A DNA stretch of 64,000 nt from Oreocharis arfaki (Eukaryota > Chordata > Aves > Passeriformes > Paramythiidae). The notes under the pieces were generated by a model that saw only the letters and a program-made list of their open reading frames with translations, did not search any database and was not told the origin of the DNA. Below, one piece after another: positions 1 to 13,300 of this stretch (positions are counted from its first letter, which is position 1; every line of letters begins with the position of its first letter). The stretch is taken from contig VZRR01013741.1 of NCBI GenBank assembly GCA_013398015.1, forward strand, positions 105,749 through 169,748, read 5' to 3'. Position numbers and translations under genes: made by a program.

Positions 1-2450
1 GAACACCTCCCTTTTCCTGCTGGTACACGTAGCAATGTAGCACTTGTAAAACCAGACAGATTTTAGAAATTTCTCAAGCCATGTTAGAGCACAGAAAGAA
101 ACAATCTCAGGGCTCCATCACACCAACAGTGGTTTCCAGATATTAGCCCAAGGTGCAGAGACCCCCACAGGTCTGCGCTTCTGTTACTGAGAATTCTGCA
201 AAACTTAGTGGAAAAAGCACCCATACGGATATTCAGGAATGTGTTTTGATATTAAGGGAGAGGCAAGTGGGAAGATACTGAGAAGTCAGGCCTGAAATGA
301 AAACCTCTTACGCTTCAGATTCTACTTGATCTGAAAACATTGTTACTAATGAAACAAAAGCTAATGACTACATACATTCCTAGTTTAGGATGACTGGTGA
401 GCTCAGAAGACAGTTGACAAAAAAAGGCCCACAGTGCTTCTTAGAGATTAATGATCAGCTCCAAGCAATCAAATCCAACAATTATTTATAGACTAATCCA
501 AATGCCTGACAGCATTACTCCACCAGGATGTTGAATTACTTCAATATTATGTGCCCGATTCCTCTCAGTAAATGTACAGTAAATTAAATTTGTAATGCTG
601 TGGTATCAAACCTAGTTAATTCTCAAGTACATTCATTCTTCAAGTACCACCCTCTCCAAGGGTGCTGTCACACATCCAAGTTATCATGTAGTGTTTCTCA
701 AAGATCTTTATTCATGTCACTCTTCTAGGTGTCATTGCCTGTACACAGCTCCTCTTCCTCTCTTCCCACCCCGGTTCTCATACCTCATCCTAGGGAAGAG
801 AAGGCAGTTTTCAGGAATTACAACAAAGTTGATCTCAGCTTTTTTCCTGCTAGGAAGAGGAAGGGACCCATTCTTCAGATCCTCCACAACTGACTCCTAA
901 TACCACCGCACCAAGTGCCAGAACACCTAACCTAACAGAGACGGCTGTCAGCAACATCACATCGTTGAGATGTATAAACACCTCAGCTGTCAGCTGCCTT
1001 GCAAAATAGATTAGCATAAAGCAGAAACTTCCTGTGTCACATTTTCAACTACGAAGCATTTTCTCAAAAAAAAAAAAAAAATTAGCAAATTTATGACCAG
1101 GTGTGACCTGAAGGTCTCAAGCTGAAATATGAAACAAGATAATTTAGTGTGTGAATTGCTGAGCACACTTTGCATGCTGTCATTTCACTAAAGTAACACC
1201 ATCTCTTTCAGTGGTTTATTAACTTCAGTTAAGAAAGAGAGGGGAAAATAACTGTTCTGGATTGCCTTGGGAATGATACACCTTGAAACATCAGTAATTC
1301 CACTATTACATATTGTTAGTCCATAGCATCTGTTAAAAAGTTCCCTCACAAGAGGCAGTGTGTCACAAGTTATCTATCAGAGGTGTGAGAAAGAGATTAA
1401 ACAGCGAACTGGCACAGCCATCAGCTACAAATTACCAACAGTAACTCAGCTATTTATACCTGGAAGCACTGGTATAGATGATGAGACTTTTCTTTGATGC
1501 CATCCAATGTTATCTCTAGAAAACTAAGAAATTAACTGCTAAACAGAGACGAGGGAAAACCACTCCTAGGAGCTGCAAAGAGAAGCAACTACAGACTAAA
1601 AATGAACTTCTCTGCTAACAAAAGCGTGATAGAGCTAAGCTCTATGCAATGCTGGCACTGACTCCCTCTGCACACAAGGCCCATGGAAAGCAGTATGTGG
1701 AAACAGGGAATTTTGACCAGAACTAGGCCAAGCAGCATCCAACACACCGACATTTTCCAGACAAAAGCCACAGAGAGTCATAAAAAGCTCTCATTTCTCA
1801 CTGCATAAAAGATCCGCTGTTCTGACTGCACAGTTCAATCTTTGGCCTGAAGCAGCTGCAATCTGACTGATCTGCCTTCATTTTATTTCTTAGGAAAATG
1901 TCCAGGAAGCTTTGTTTGACATCCAGCAGCAACATCTGCGTAAGGGACACTGAACAGAAGACAAGTATGTAGCTGCTACCTGTATTAACTGCAAAGGGCC
2001 CAAGACATGCCTTTTCTTTGGGAAGCCCTCTTAAAATCCTACAAGAAAAAAACAACCCTGCTGATCCTCTTTGCGTTAGCTGAGGATACTTACAGGCTAC
2101 TTGATAAATTAATCACTGCAATCACTAACATGAACTAACAGCACAATTAAAAACAATTATTTATTATTTGGATTAAATCTACTTGGATGACAAGCAGAAT
2201 ACTATTCTGATCTGCTTTCAGTTAAGGAATCCTTGATCCAAAAGGAAAGAAATGCTACATAACTTGGTTAATTGAGTAATTTCCTATTTTTTTCTCCCTC
2301 CGGAGTAATGAATCCAAGAATAAATCGGTTCCAAGCTGAAGTTCTCCTGCTGTTCAGGTCTGCTCAGCTCACCTGAATATTCCTATGCAGTTTTGAACTT
2401 CCCCATGCAACCTGTCAAAGTTCCACAGAACTAACCCATCTTTGCTCACA

Positions 2451-2514
2451 TTCTTATTCACTTAAAATCTTATTTCACTTATTCACTTAAATTCTCTTAT
2501 TCTTAAATTCTCTT
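2451..2514. repeat. Imperfect AT-rich tandem repeat
   Basis: Four degenerate units of the type TTCTTATTCACTTAAA or CTCTTATTCTTAAATTCTC follow one another in intron 2. It is low complexity and non-coding. Confidence 0.65.
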
Positions 2515-4126
2515 GTGCCCACATATCACTATAAATAAGGTCTTAAATACTCTTTGCCAATATTTGAATCTCTGCGCCCATTTACTCTATCTAAACAGCA
2601 GAGCTGAAACACTTACAACTTCCAAGACAATAAAATTATTTTCCTTAACTATTTTATGATGTAATAACTTCAGAAATTTCAGTGCTATTGTTCTGGAGGT
2701 CCATAATTTTTCTCCACCAAGCCAACCAATGTTTCTAGAAGTGATAGCAGCAACTGAACACTAAAGAGCAGCCTGCACATCAAAACATGCCTGCAGCTCA
2801 TTCCTGTGCACAACGGGGTACAAGCTGCTGGCTCCTGCCAGCATCCAGCTGCAACACAGAAATGGCAATACCTTTGCACACAGCAGTTCAGAGATAAGGG
2901 AGGGAATCAACAACAGTACTGAAATTGGAATTCTTGTGTAAGCCTCCAGCCATGCAGGCTCTACACTTAAGTTTTATGATAACAGGTTTTCCTTTATTTA
3001 AATAATGTCAAGGTTTTGGTTAATTTGACAACCCTCATGTAAAACCATTGCCTGTAACCTACTAAACCCACTGCACCAATCAGTATTGGCCTTATTTACA
3101 GCATTAATACTCCTAATTAATGAAGCAAAACGATCCGTGGTTTGATTACACAATGCCAATTGACTGTAAAGTAGGTATGTAACCAGACATTGTTAAACAT
3201 TCATTTTCTTCATCATTCCCAACTTATCAGGAGACTCCCAAAAGCAGACAAGTTTGGGTACCTTTGGCACTGTGCCGGCATTTTAAATATCTGAAGTTTG
3301 CTGCACATGAACAGGAGACCACCACAGAGCAACACAAGCTGCCCTTTAGATCCCAGTGTAAGTGAAACAGCTGCAAAACCCACAATTTAATAGGTTTGCA
3401 CAATGCAACATCATCAAATGAAACAAATGAGTATTTAAAATTCAATTCAATTTAATTCTGCAAGTAATTTATCTAGACAGCATTTTATTCATGTCCCCAC
3501 TCGACACGTTCACAGCTATTTTAAATACTAACGAGCTCAGAGAAAACACATGGTAGTACTATTTGCTTTGACATTGTTAAGCAACTGGAAATTTATCAGG
3601 TTTCTACCACCAATTAATTGTTCATTCTAACTTAGCAGAAAGCAAGATCAATGGGTCAAACCCTCAAATAGTTCTAAGCTCTGTGTATTAGGCTTTGCTG
3701 CTTCTGTCAAAGAGAGCTCTGGTAACTCCTACAGGGAACACAAAAAATGAAGAAAACAAGAAAACTCTACAGTGTGAAGAGACTTCCCTCTGCATTTGTA
3801 CTCCAGGTTTTTCAGCGGACAAGAAACAAGGTTCCCCAGAACAACCTAAGCTCTTGTGCTGCAGGAATGCATCAGCGGATGCAAAGAGAAGCATCAGGAG
3901 CCTATGTGAATTCCCCGTGCTGTGCCAATGCCAGGCCAGAGCACACAGAGAAGAAATCCCTTTGCCCAGCCCCCATCTCTATATATAACACACCAGGGCA
4001 GCAAAGCAGGAACTGGGGTCTGTTTGCTTTAACAAGAACCCATTGTACCACCTTATCAGTAAACATGTACCAGTCCACAGAGCTCAGCACCGCATTTTCC
4101 CTTGACCTTCATAAAAGACTACCATG

Positions 4127-4265
4127 AATTCATAGAATCATAGATGATCTTGAGTTGGAAGGGAGCCACAAGGCCACGGAGTAATCCAAAGCCATGAAAC
4201 ATTCTGAGTGAGAACTCAGCATGCAGAAGGACACCCAAGCTACCAGCCAGGTGCAGCACATCAGG
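4127..4265 (-). mobile_element. CR1 LINE 3'-end fragment (minus)
   Basis: It starts with octamer-like AATTCATAGAATCATAG, the complement of the CR1 terminal ATTCTRTG repeat, then GAGTTGGAAGGGAGCCACAA, the complement of the characteristic CR1 end. Similarity fades after about 4200 but GGACACCCAAG is still CR1-like. It is diverged, non-coding and within CAMK2D intron 2. The right boundary is approximate. Confidence 0.75.
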
Positions 4266-7200
4266 GATGTGAATTCATTGTTTCATCGTTCAAGTGCAAA
4301 CTTAAACAAAATTCTTCCTCCCCCTTGAAGTATTTGTTTAGAGGGTAATCACGTGAGATATCAACCATCTCTCACAGAAGATTTTAAGTTCAGCATTTCA
4401 CTTACAAATTGCTGCAATAAACACGCACAACTGAAATACGCTTACCTTTTATAAATCCCATCTTCTGCTCCCCAGCCTCACTTTTATTTTTGCCACTACT
4501 GAACTACCTCAAGAACTTTACTTTCCAATTTCTCTCACCAAAGAGAATTCCAAGCTACAGTCTGGCAGTTTGCTTAATGGACTGGATACCATATAGATTG
4601 CACTTCTATTTCAAGATAGGTTTTTAATTGCCCACTCGTATCTCAATTTAACATATCTGCAGTTAGGGGTCATGTGTCAATATTTCTGCTTACAGATCAA
4701 ATTAGGCAGTTCAAAAGGTTTAATGGGATGCAGAAGTGATTCCAGACTGAAAAAAATTGTCAATTCATCAATAACATTGAAATTTTGCTCCTTTATCTCT
4801 TTTCTAATTATTCCAAAAATATGAAATAGTAATCTGAATTATATCAGATAAAAATAGTATCTGTATTCTGATGGCAATTAAACACTACACATCCATGTAT
4901 TGTAAAAATTTCCATGTAATACCTGGTTATTTATGAACTAAGGCTTGAGTGCATCAGAGCGCTCCCAAGGATGATCACAAAATGGCCACATTTGGCTTTC
5001 AGTGCACTGGGCAAGTCTAACTTTGGCCTTGGCAGCCCAAAAGCTCCCTGACAGTTCCTTGTACAAATGCTTTATCAGCTACATCAGTTTTTGGGAATTA
5101 CACTCCATAGGCTTTACAAAACCCTTCTGATAGTCCATTAAGGTTGACAGGTGTCATCCTCTCTCCAAATGGGAGATGAAGAGTAAAGGGAGGGAGCAAG
5201 GGAGGGATATTAGAGAGAAGTATTATCCAAAGCAAATACTTCAAATCTGGACTCAACTGAAGACAACTCAAGTAACAAAAGTACTGGAGTGGATCTTGGA
5301 TGTCACCCAAGGATTCAGACCAGGTTGAAACATAAAGGACTTCCATGGCGAAAAAGCATTCCAAGAGCTGCCAACCAAAAGTGTCCTAAAGAGCAAGTTA
5401 ACCTTTGATCAGCAAAGCCGTGTCTAACTCACATTCTCTCCCTGTTAAAACTCTTTGGCTCTTCAGATGACTCCAGAGACCAGCACATCAGTAAGCAGCC
5501 AGTCGAGTGACAATGCTGAAAAGCATTCTCATTAAGGCCAGAAGACTTGCTAAGGCAGCTTTGTTGAAAAGCACACCATGAACATACACATAAAAGGAAA
5601 AAAAAATTCAACAAAACCCAAGCCACCTCTAAGCTGGAAGGTTTGTTGTTATTCAATTATTTTCTTAAAATCATATGATCTCACCAATCCAGTTGCTAGC
5701 TGTTGAACAGCTGCTAGCACTGAACGCATATGGTAGTAGTAGGATAAAAATGCCTCAGAAGTGTAAATTTAATTTATTCAAATTAAGAGAAGAAAATTTC
5801 TGGTATATGACCTGTAAAAAAGGAAAATCCGACAAAGCCACATCAATCATTCAGCTATAGTGAATATAGTGGCAATGTTCCATAATTGGATATCAGAATC
5901 ACACAGTTAAATACCTGCACTGAAAATTTAGAAGTATTTACATTCCTTTCAATATAAATATTGAATAATGTATTGCTCCTCTGCTCAATAAGTTTGTTTT
6001 ATATTTGGCTGGTGCTTCTTTATGACCTATAAACATAACCTGCCCAAGAAGAAGGGAGGGAAGGTAATCACTAGCTTGGAATGAAGGACAGCCTTGGCAG
6101 AAATATGATTCAGTTCCTTCAGGGTAAGTAAAATTTCCTCTTTAATATCCAGATGAATATTAATCAAAAAATACAGCAGCAAGTTTAAAAGGGGTCAAGA
6201 CCTCATTCTGTCTGGACAGAAAAGAACGTTGCTCTTCAGAAGTATCTTAAGTTCCTCCATAGTACATGAGCACCACAGTGCTTCCCATTCACCTTCTTCC
6301 GTGAGCACTTCACTGAGGTTTTGATTCACAGTCTGGGCAAAAGACATCTAACTGTCTTCAGCAAGTTCCTCAATTGTCCATTTTTCTCTGGATGAACTCT
6401 TAATTTTTAGGTTGCAATTTGGTTTTTTTTCCCCTCCAGCAAACCCCCTTCTTCCCCTTCCACAACAGATCTTGTTCAGCGCACTTCATTGCACTTTTGA
6501 AATTTTCAAAACTTTTCAACTCTCTTCACACCTTGACTTGTTCAGAAAAAGGTTCTATTTAACCTAATTATCCCCAAAAAAGCTTTTCTGTCTGAACCAT
6601 GCCAAAATGTATGAAGTTACCAAGGCACTTGTCCAGACATATTCATTTACAAGTATAAACCACATAGAATTATATTACCCAAACTCACAAGTCATTCTTT
6701 GAAATTATGCTGTTATCCAGTGAGGCTCATTCTAAGAGAAATAACTGAGATGAAGGCTGTTTCTTGGACAGTCCAAAACGTCATAAACAATCTGCATACT
6801 GTAAAGTGTAAAAGCACGTGAAATTATTTACCAGGTGGCACCACTGAAGCCTTTCTAACATTAATGCTTTTAAACCAATTTCAACAGCAATAATGTTTTT
6901 GCTTTGGGCAAAAAGACAAGATGTGTTCCCTAGTTTTGCCAGAAAGGTAAGAGCAGTTAGGAAACACTTCTTTAAAACAGCCTAATATTAACAGCTTAGC
7001 AATTTCTTTCAGAAGAGTTTAAGCACAGAAATAACGGCTGAAGAACGTTCTCCACAGATTTGTACAAGAGTGCAGTAACTAATGATAGCTTACAGGCACA
7101 CTTAAGTGTGGAAAGAAAATTAGCCTGAATATTTCATGTGGAAATCACCGTAACCTACACGAGAGAGACTTCTCCATGAAAAGGGATAATTTCTGCTTTT

Positions 7201-10200
7201 TATTTAAATCGCCTTTTCACAGATTGTTGTTGTTATCTTTTCCATGTGCTTTTGATTGACCATTTGAAAAGCCTAACTTGATTTGAAGGCACAGTCACCT
7301 TCTCAAAGAGTTTCTTGTGAAGAGATGATATATATAAACATATGCCAGGTAATTATAGCAGAAAAACATCCTTTCCATGTTACAGGCTGCCTTCTAGAAT
7401 GAATGGGTTCCTGTGAGTAATTCTGTGCAGCACAAGGACATTTTCTATCTCCTGAAGGTTGATTCCATAGTGTCATGGCAAAGCATCATAAGGAAAGAGA
7501 AACAGCTATTACGGCTTCACAGCTTTCCAAAATGTAAGTGAAAAAAAACCACACACTCCCTTTCCACCTCGCCTCCTCTATTTGCTCTTTTCTTCTGCTG
7601 CATGTTCATAAGCTACCTCTGTCCCATGTAGACCGTAGAAATGTACGAAGAGGGGTGAAAAAAGCCCTGAGGGCCACTGCTCACAAGAAACAAATATTGC
7701 TTATGAATGGAATTCCGAATGAACAACCACCTTCCAAAATTTGAAGACTCAATAGCTGAATTTCCTTAGCAAATGAGCCTGCAGAAGTGTACACAAAAGT
7801 CCACCTCAGCCCTGTAAGAAGAAGGTCTATGCTGTTAATGCCTTACCTATAAATATCTTGAGGGAAGAGTTGTGAAGGAGAAGGCCTGTGCAGAGCAGCT
7901 AACGAGCTTATCAGACAGAGATAATCCCTCTCAGGAACACGCACAGACACTGGGAAAGGTGAACAGGCAGTACAAGACCTGTATTTGCCAGGGAACCTGT
8001 GGCACCCCTGCAGCAGGAGCTGTGAGCACTGGAGCCGCGGCAGCACCCTGCCTCAGACAGTCATGAACAGGAGCTCAGCTTGGCCGCCTCTGCAGGACGC
8101 TCCCTTCACCACCAGCAGCTGCAGCCCTTCCACATCTCACTGCACCCAGCAACACGGCATCCCAGGCAGAAGCACAGCTCCTTTCTCCAACAAGTATTTT
8201 GCAGCAGGTAGGCTGCACATTATTCCCACCTCTCATGAAAAATTCTGACAGAAATTATATTGCTTCAAGAACACTGGAGAGTCTTTATGGTCAAGGATCC
8301 ATCCAACAGTTATTTTAAACACAGTGTGCCAAACTGGAACCCAATAAGAACAAAAAGGTGAACAGCCTCTCACCTTTCATCACCCTTCCCACCTGTAAAA
8401 AAACAACTTAGTATTTCCAACATCAATTTCTCCTAGCTTTTCCACAGAGTTTTTAACATTGATCAAAGCATTTCATCCTGAGTCTTAAGAAGTCAAATAT
8501 TGCTCTCAGCTACTTACAGTCAACTACCAGCATAAAAATTATTCCATTTAAATAATGTTTTACTACGGCATATGAAAATAAGACCAATAAGTAATGCAGG
8601 TTATACAATATTGGATACCAGTAGTAGATCATTTCTGAAGATAAAAATATTTTTTAATCACTTGGGTTTGAAACATCTTGGACGAAAGCAGAAGCCTGCA
8701 TTTCCCTTCTGCGTGCCATTAAAACTCGGCAATGCTAATCTAAAACAAGACATCCTGACCTCAGCCCTTTCAAATTTTTGATGGAGTTTACATAACAGTG
8801 TTTAGAAGTGAAGCTTATAGGGACTGTCATGTTTGTGCCATATCAGCAGCAAGAGAAAATATTGCTCATTGCACCACTGGAGAAGACCCTTAACGTGATT
8901 ATACCTGAAGCTGCAGAAGCTGAAAGAGGCAGGCAGAGTACAAGCAAGGTGCCAAACACGCACACCTTGCTAGGTATTCCAGTAAACACTACACAACTGT
9001 TTCAAATCTCTCCGACTGCTTCCCAGAGCTACCTGCAAAGAATTGTCCCCTCTCTACACCCCAGAAGGGCAAGAAAGCGACATTGGAATTTAACAGGAAA
9101 ATGACTGAATCAAACCAGTAACCGGTTTGCAGCTTGCAGTGACAGTTCACATGACAGCACATAGAAAGGACAACTGCCCTTCGTTAAGATCCAAGGACAG
9201 AAATCTCATTTCATGTGGGTTTTCACTTAAGGGCCAGATTTTGCTAAGTTATTTAATACTATTACAATTAAATACTATCATAAAAAATAGTAGCTGTTCA
9301 GTCCTACCATTGATAAGTTTCACACTACCTTTCCTTGCCTCTGGATTTCTATGGTTAACACAAATAATACCCATCATGTCTAAATTACCCTGGTAATCGA
9401 TCCATGTGCTATAGAGAGACACAGATACATAAAATGTCACATTTCAGATTAGCCAAGCTACCCAGTGGCTTTATCTGCCCAGTCTATGGCATATGCTAAT
9501 CACCTGTGCTACTGGCACACAGTGGTTTTAGTAGAATCAGGCAATCAGTAGCAAAGCAAGATGATCCCTGTTCTGAGTTTGAAATGGATTTGAAATCATG
9601 ATTTAGCAGACTGTGTACGCACAAGCAGACTTAAGGTATGTTCAGTCCCATGGATTATTCACAGGCTACAAGTTACATAATTATCATGTCGAATCAGGAT
9701 ATAAAGCTTCCTAAGCGACAGTGTCTCACCACCTTGCAATTTGATTTTTAACATTATGCAGTATCAAATTTCACTAACACTAAAAGCACTGCCACCGAAG
9801 TCAGGAGTAAAATGACAGTGTGTACCTTTTTGTTAAAGCAACCCTTCTTTCCAAGCCACTACCAACTATCCCATATGATAGAGGAGAGGTCTCTATTACA
9901 AGTATTCTAGAGACAGGAATACATTAGCACTGGTTCTTCACTTCAATTAGAATTCCTCATTGGCATGCTCTACACAAATTATTAATCAAATAGCCTGGTA
10001 GCAAACACTTCAAAAATCTAAACCTCAGTACAGTTCAAGAAATAGGAAGTGTATAGCGATTTTGTGGGGGGATATAAACTAGATTTTTGTGGAGAACTGT
10101 CACTCAGGACAATTATTTTAAATTATATTAATACGCAAAATAAATGAGATCTTTAATTTCAAATCTACCAACCTGACCTCAACAATAAAACAAACATAAA

Positions 10201-10285
10201 CCCGAACCAAAATACTAATCTTCTACCTAAGAGAGCAGGAGGATTTACACTAAAAAAGCAGACATCTGAAATTTAATCAAATAAT

Positions 10286-10327
10286 ATGCTGATAAAAAGA
10301 GAGCTTATGCTGATAAAAAGAGAGCTT
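10286..10327. repeat. Exact 21-bp tandem duplication
   Basis: A 21-bp unit starting ATGCTGATAAAAAGAGAGCT is present twice in direct succession without a mismatch (10286-10306 and 10307-10327). The identity suggests a recent slippage duplication. Confidence 0.95.
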
Positions 10328-13300
10328 ACACAGGCAAAAAATTCTCTCCAAGGAAAAGTCAACTGACGTATAAATACATAAATATGTGTATTGAAGTGTA
10401 CATAAGGTCTAAGCAAAACCTTCACAGCAACTACTGAATCATGGAAGCATACTGCAGCTGCAGGTGCTATTTTAAATCTACCACATAGATTATGTATTAA
10501 TCACATGACTTTCTGCCAAGACCACTTGTACAACTGTTCTCACAGTCCACATCGCACATACACAACCCCAGCAGCCACACAAACAGCACTTAGCCCTGGG
10601 TGTAAAGGAGGATGAAAACAGAGATTTGGACAGACTGTTCGAAAATTCTCCCCACAGCCTTTGCTGGAATCAACACAAAGGCTCAAGACAGTTAAAGTTC
10701 CCTCCATCAGGCTCGACACTGTCTGGCTGAGTGGCAGCACTGCTGTACAGACATCAAATGCTTATGACGTGCTCTGCAATTTTCCTATCAGCTCCAGTGC
10801 TCGTGGGATAAAGCCCTGACACTACTTCCAGGGTCACTTGCTGGTAACGTCACTCCACACGGAAAATGCACAGGTAATTGTCAAAGCTACATCCAAGCTT
10901 TTTGAAAGGGATAGAAATTGCCAATTTTCAGACAGTCACCTGTCAAAATTACAGTGCAGGTTTCACCCACATGTTCTGACCAATTTAAACTCTCCTTGGA
11001 TTCAGCCAGGCTGGCAAAGAGATCACCCTGAGAATCCTATGCTTGGTTTAACACAGGATGCAACATGACAAACACCTACGCAGAATTACTGACACCATTT
11101 CAATCATTTGCTCATTTTTTCGAAGACAGAAGACAACTCTGTTCAGCCCTCTATACCATAAATTTTTATCACCTTCCCAGGGGCAATTCTTTGATTCCTG
11201 ATTTAGCTCCTGATGTTCAAGAGGAATCACTGGATAACACAAGAGTGAAAAATATAATACGCTCTTTCCTAAAAGAAAGATCAGATATCAAAAGTTAAAG
11301 GAAACTCCTGGTCTTTTTTGCAATTTCTTTGGCAGAGGGTGCACGAGACACCCGCCCTTTCAATGGCATTGCCTCCCCATCTGTCTTTGGCACTGCAATT
11401 GTACAAATCCAACAGTTTCCCGAGTTATTCTCTAAAGTTAATTCTGTTGAGATGATGAATCAGAAAAACACAGTTTGGAGGAGGAATTAAGTACCATTCT
11501 GATCACACAAGGGTACAAGAGAAAGGCAGTACCGAGTGTTGGTCATGACACTGGTGACAAATGCAGCAGAGACCTGTCACCTCAGGACACAACTACTGCC
11601 CTACCTTTGGCTCTGACAGACACAGGGGATTAGGCTGAGGCTTAAAATGTAAAGATCAGATAAAGGAGAGTTCATCACGGATTCTTCTCAGATCCCCACC
11701 TTGTCGTGCTCCCAAAGCTTCACAAGGTTTTGCTGTGGATGATTATGAGCAGTTCTTACCAAGCTGTGCACTCTTCAGCTTTCTAACTACCTACCACCTC
11801 TGCAGCAGAGGAAGATTTAACTACAGTTTCTGAATTATGTTCATTTCCAACCTGTTGTCACCAAACTGTTACCATGATCTGTCATTTCTCAAAGCACTGA
11901 GTGTTTTCATTTCAGACCTCTTTAGCAGTAAGGGTAGGTTTTTTATTCTTTTGTTGGCAATAAGAAAACCAGTGACATTCAGGTAATGACAACAGATGCA
12001 CACCCAACAAATGAAAAGATTTTTCACTTTTTTTTCAGTTCAACCTACAAACACTCTCAAAGGGCAGCAGATTCTTCAATAAGTTATTTCATGCTGCTCA
12101 AAATAAAACATAAAAAGCCCAAGCTGACGAAAGCAGGCAATATAACCACAGCTAATTATTGAGGCTTTTGCACAGTTAACTATAAAGCTAAACTTTCCCA
12201 CCGTCTTTAAAAATTGCTTTTGCCCTTTTATAAGCAACCTTTGCCAATTTCCAAGTCAATTAAAGGAAGAACATTACAAGCACTCAAAACCAACTCTGAG
12301 AACTTGATGACAGGTTTGACAACATTGCTCACTCCTGCGCAGCCGCTCATTTTTATATTAGGCAAGGAAGCTTAGTCATTAAGGAAAACTTCAAGCACAT
12401 TTGCAATCCTTGTCACTCAACAATCCCCCACAGAATATCAATGTTTTAATGAGAAGCAGGCTGAAGCAGTGGCAGAGCATTTTATTCAGCTGTTTCACAG
12501 AAAGTCCCATGAAAATATGAAGAATCTTCCCACACTCATAAGGTAAATGTATCCTTGTAAATAGGCAATTAAAAGTTACCTGTACTGCAAAGTCTTACTC
12601 GGCTCGATATCTTGATGCAAGATCAAGCTACACCTCTATAGTTTACTACTGAATACCCTCTTAGCAGCAAACATTTTTTTCCTTCAGCTTTTATGCTATA
12701 AAGATAGGATAACAGGATAATGTTTTCATTTCTTGATAAGACAAAACTACCAACAAAAAACAGGTTAAAAAAGCCATCACACTTTCCCTATAAGATAATC
12801 AGTTTTTTTGACCTTCTAAGTTTTTTATCCTTTAAAATAATGATGAGGTCTTCTCTCTTGGCACCCATGAAACTCTCTCTGCCATGTCAATGCTTCTTCT
12901 TCTCCTCTCCTCTACCTGGCAGGGAGTCCATGCTCAGACAACGAGCCCCTGTTACATCAAGAGACCCCAGCTGGCATCCCATATATTATTTTTACATTAT
13001 TATAGATAGGTTAAAACTGAAATTCAGAAAGCTGAACTAAAACTGAAGCAGAACGGATTTCTGGTAGGAGTGGGTAAATGTTACCATGAAAATGAGTGAC
13101 CTTCAAAAACTGCTTAAACACTTAAACTATTTTGGTCAAAATGTATGCCACAATTGAATACACCCAAAACCTAAGCACATTCGATTCAAAACAGTGCGCA
13201 TTTTAAAAGAGGATTTTCTAACATTTAAACTAAAATAACTTGTTTTACATTGAGTATTCATGTAACACAGAAAAGAAAAACAAGCACATTTCAAGCAAAA

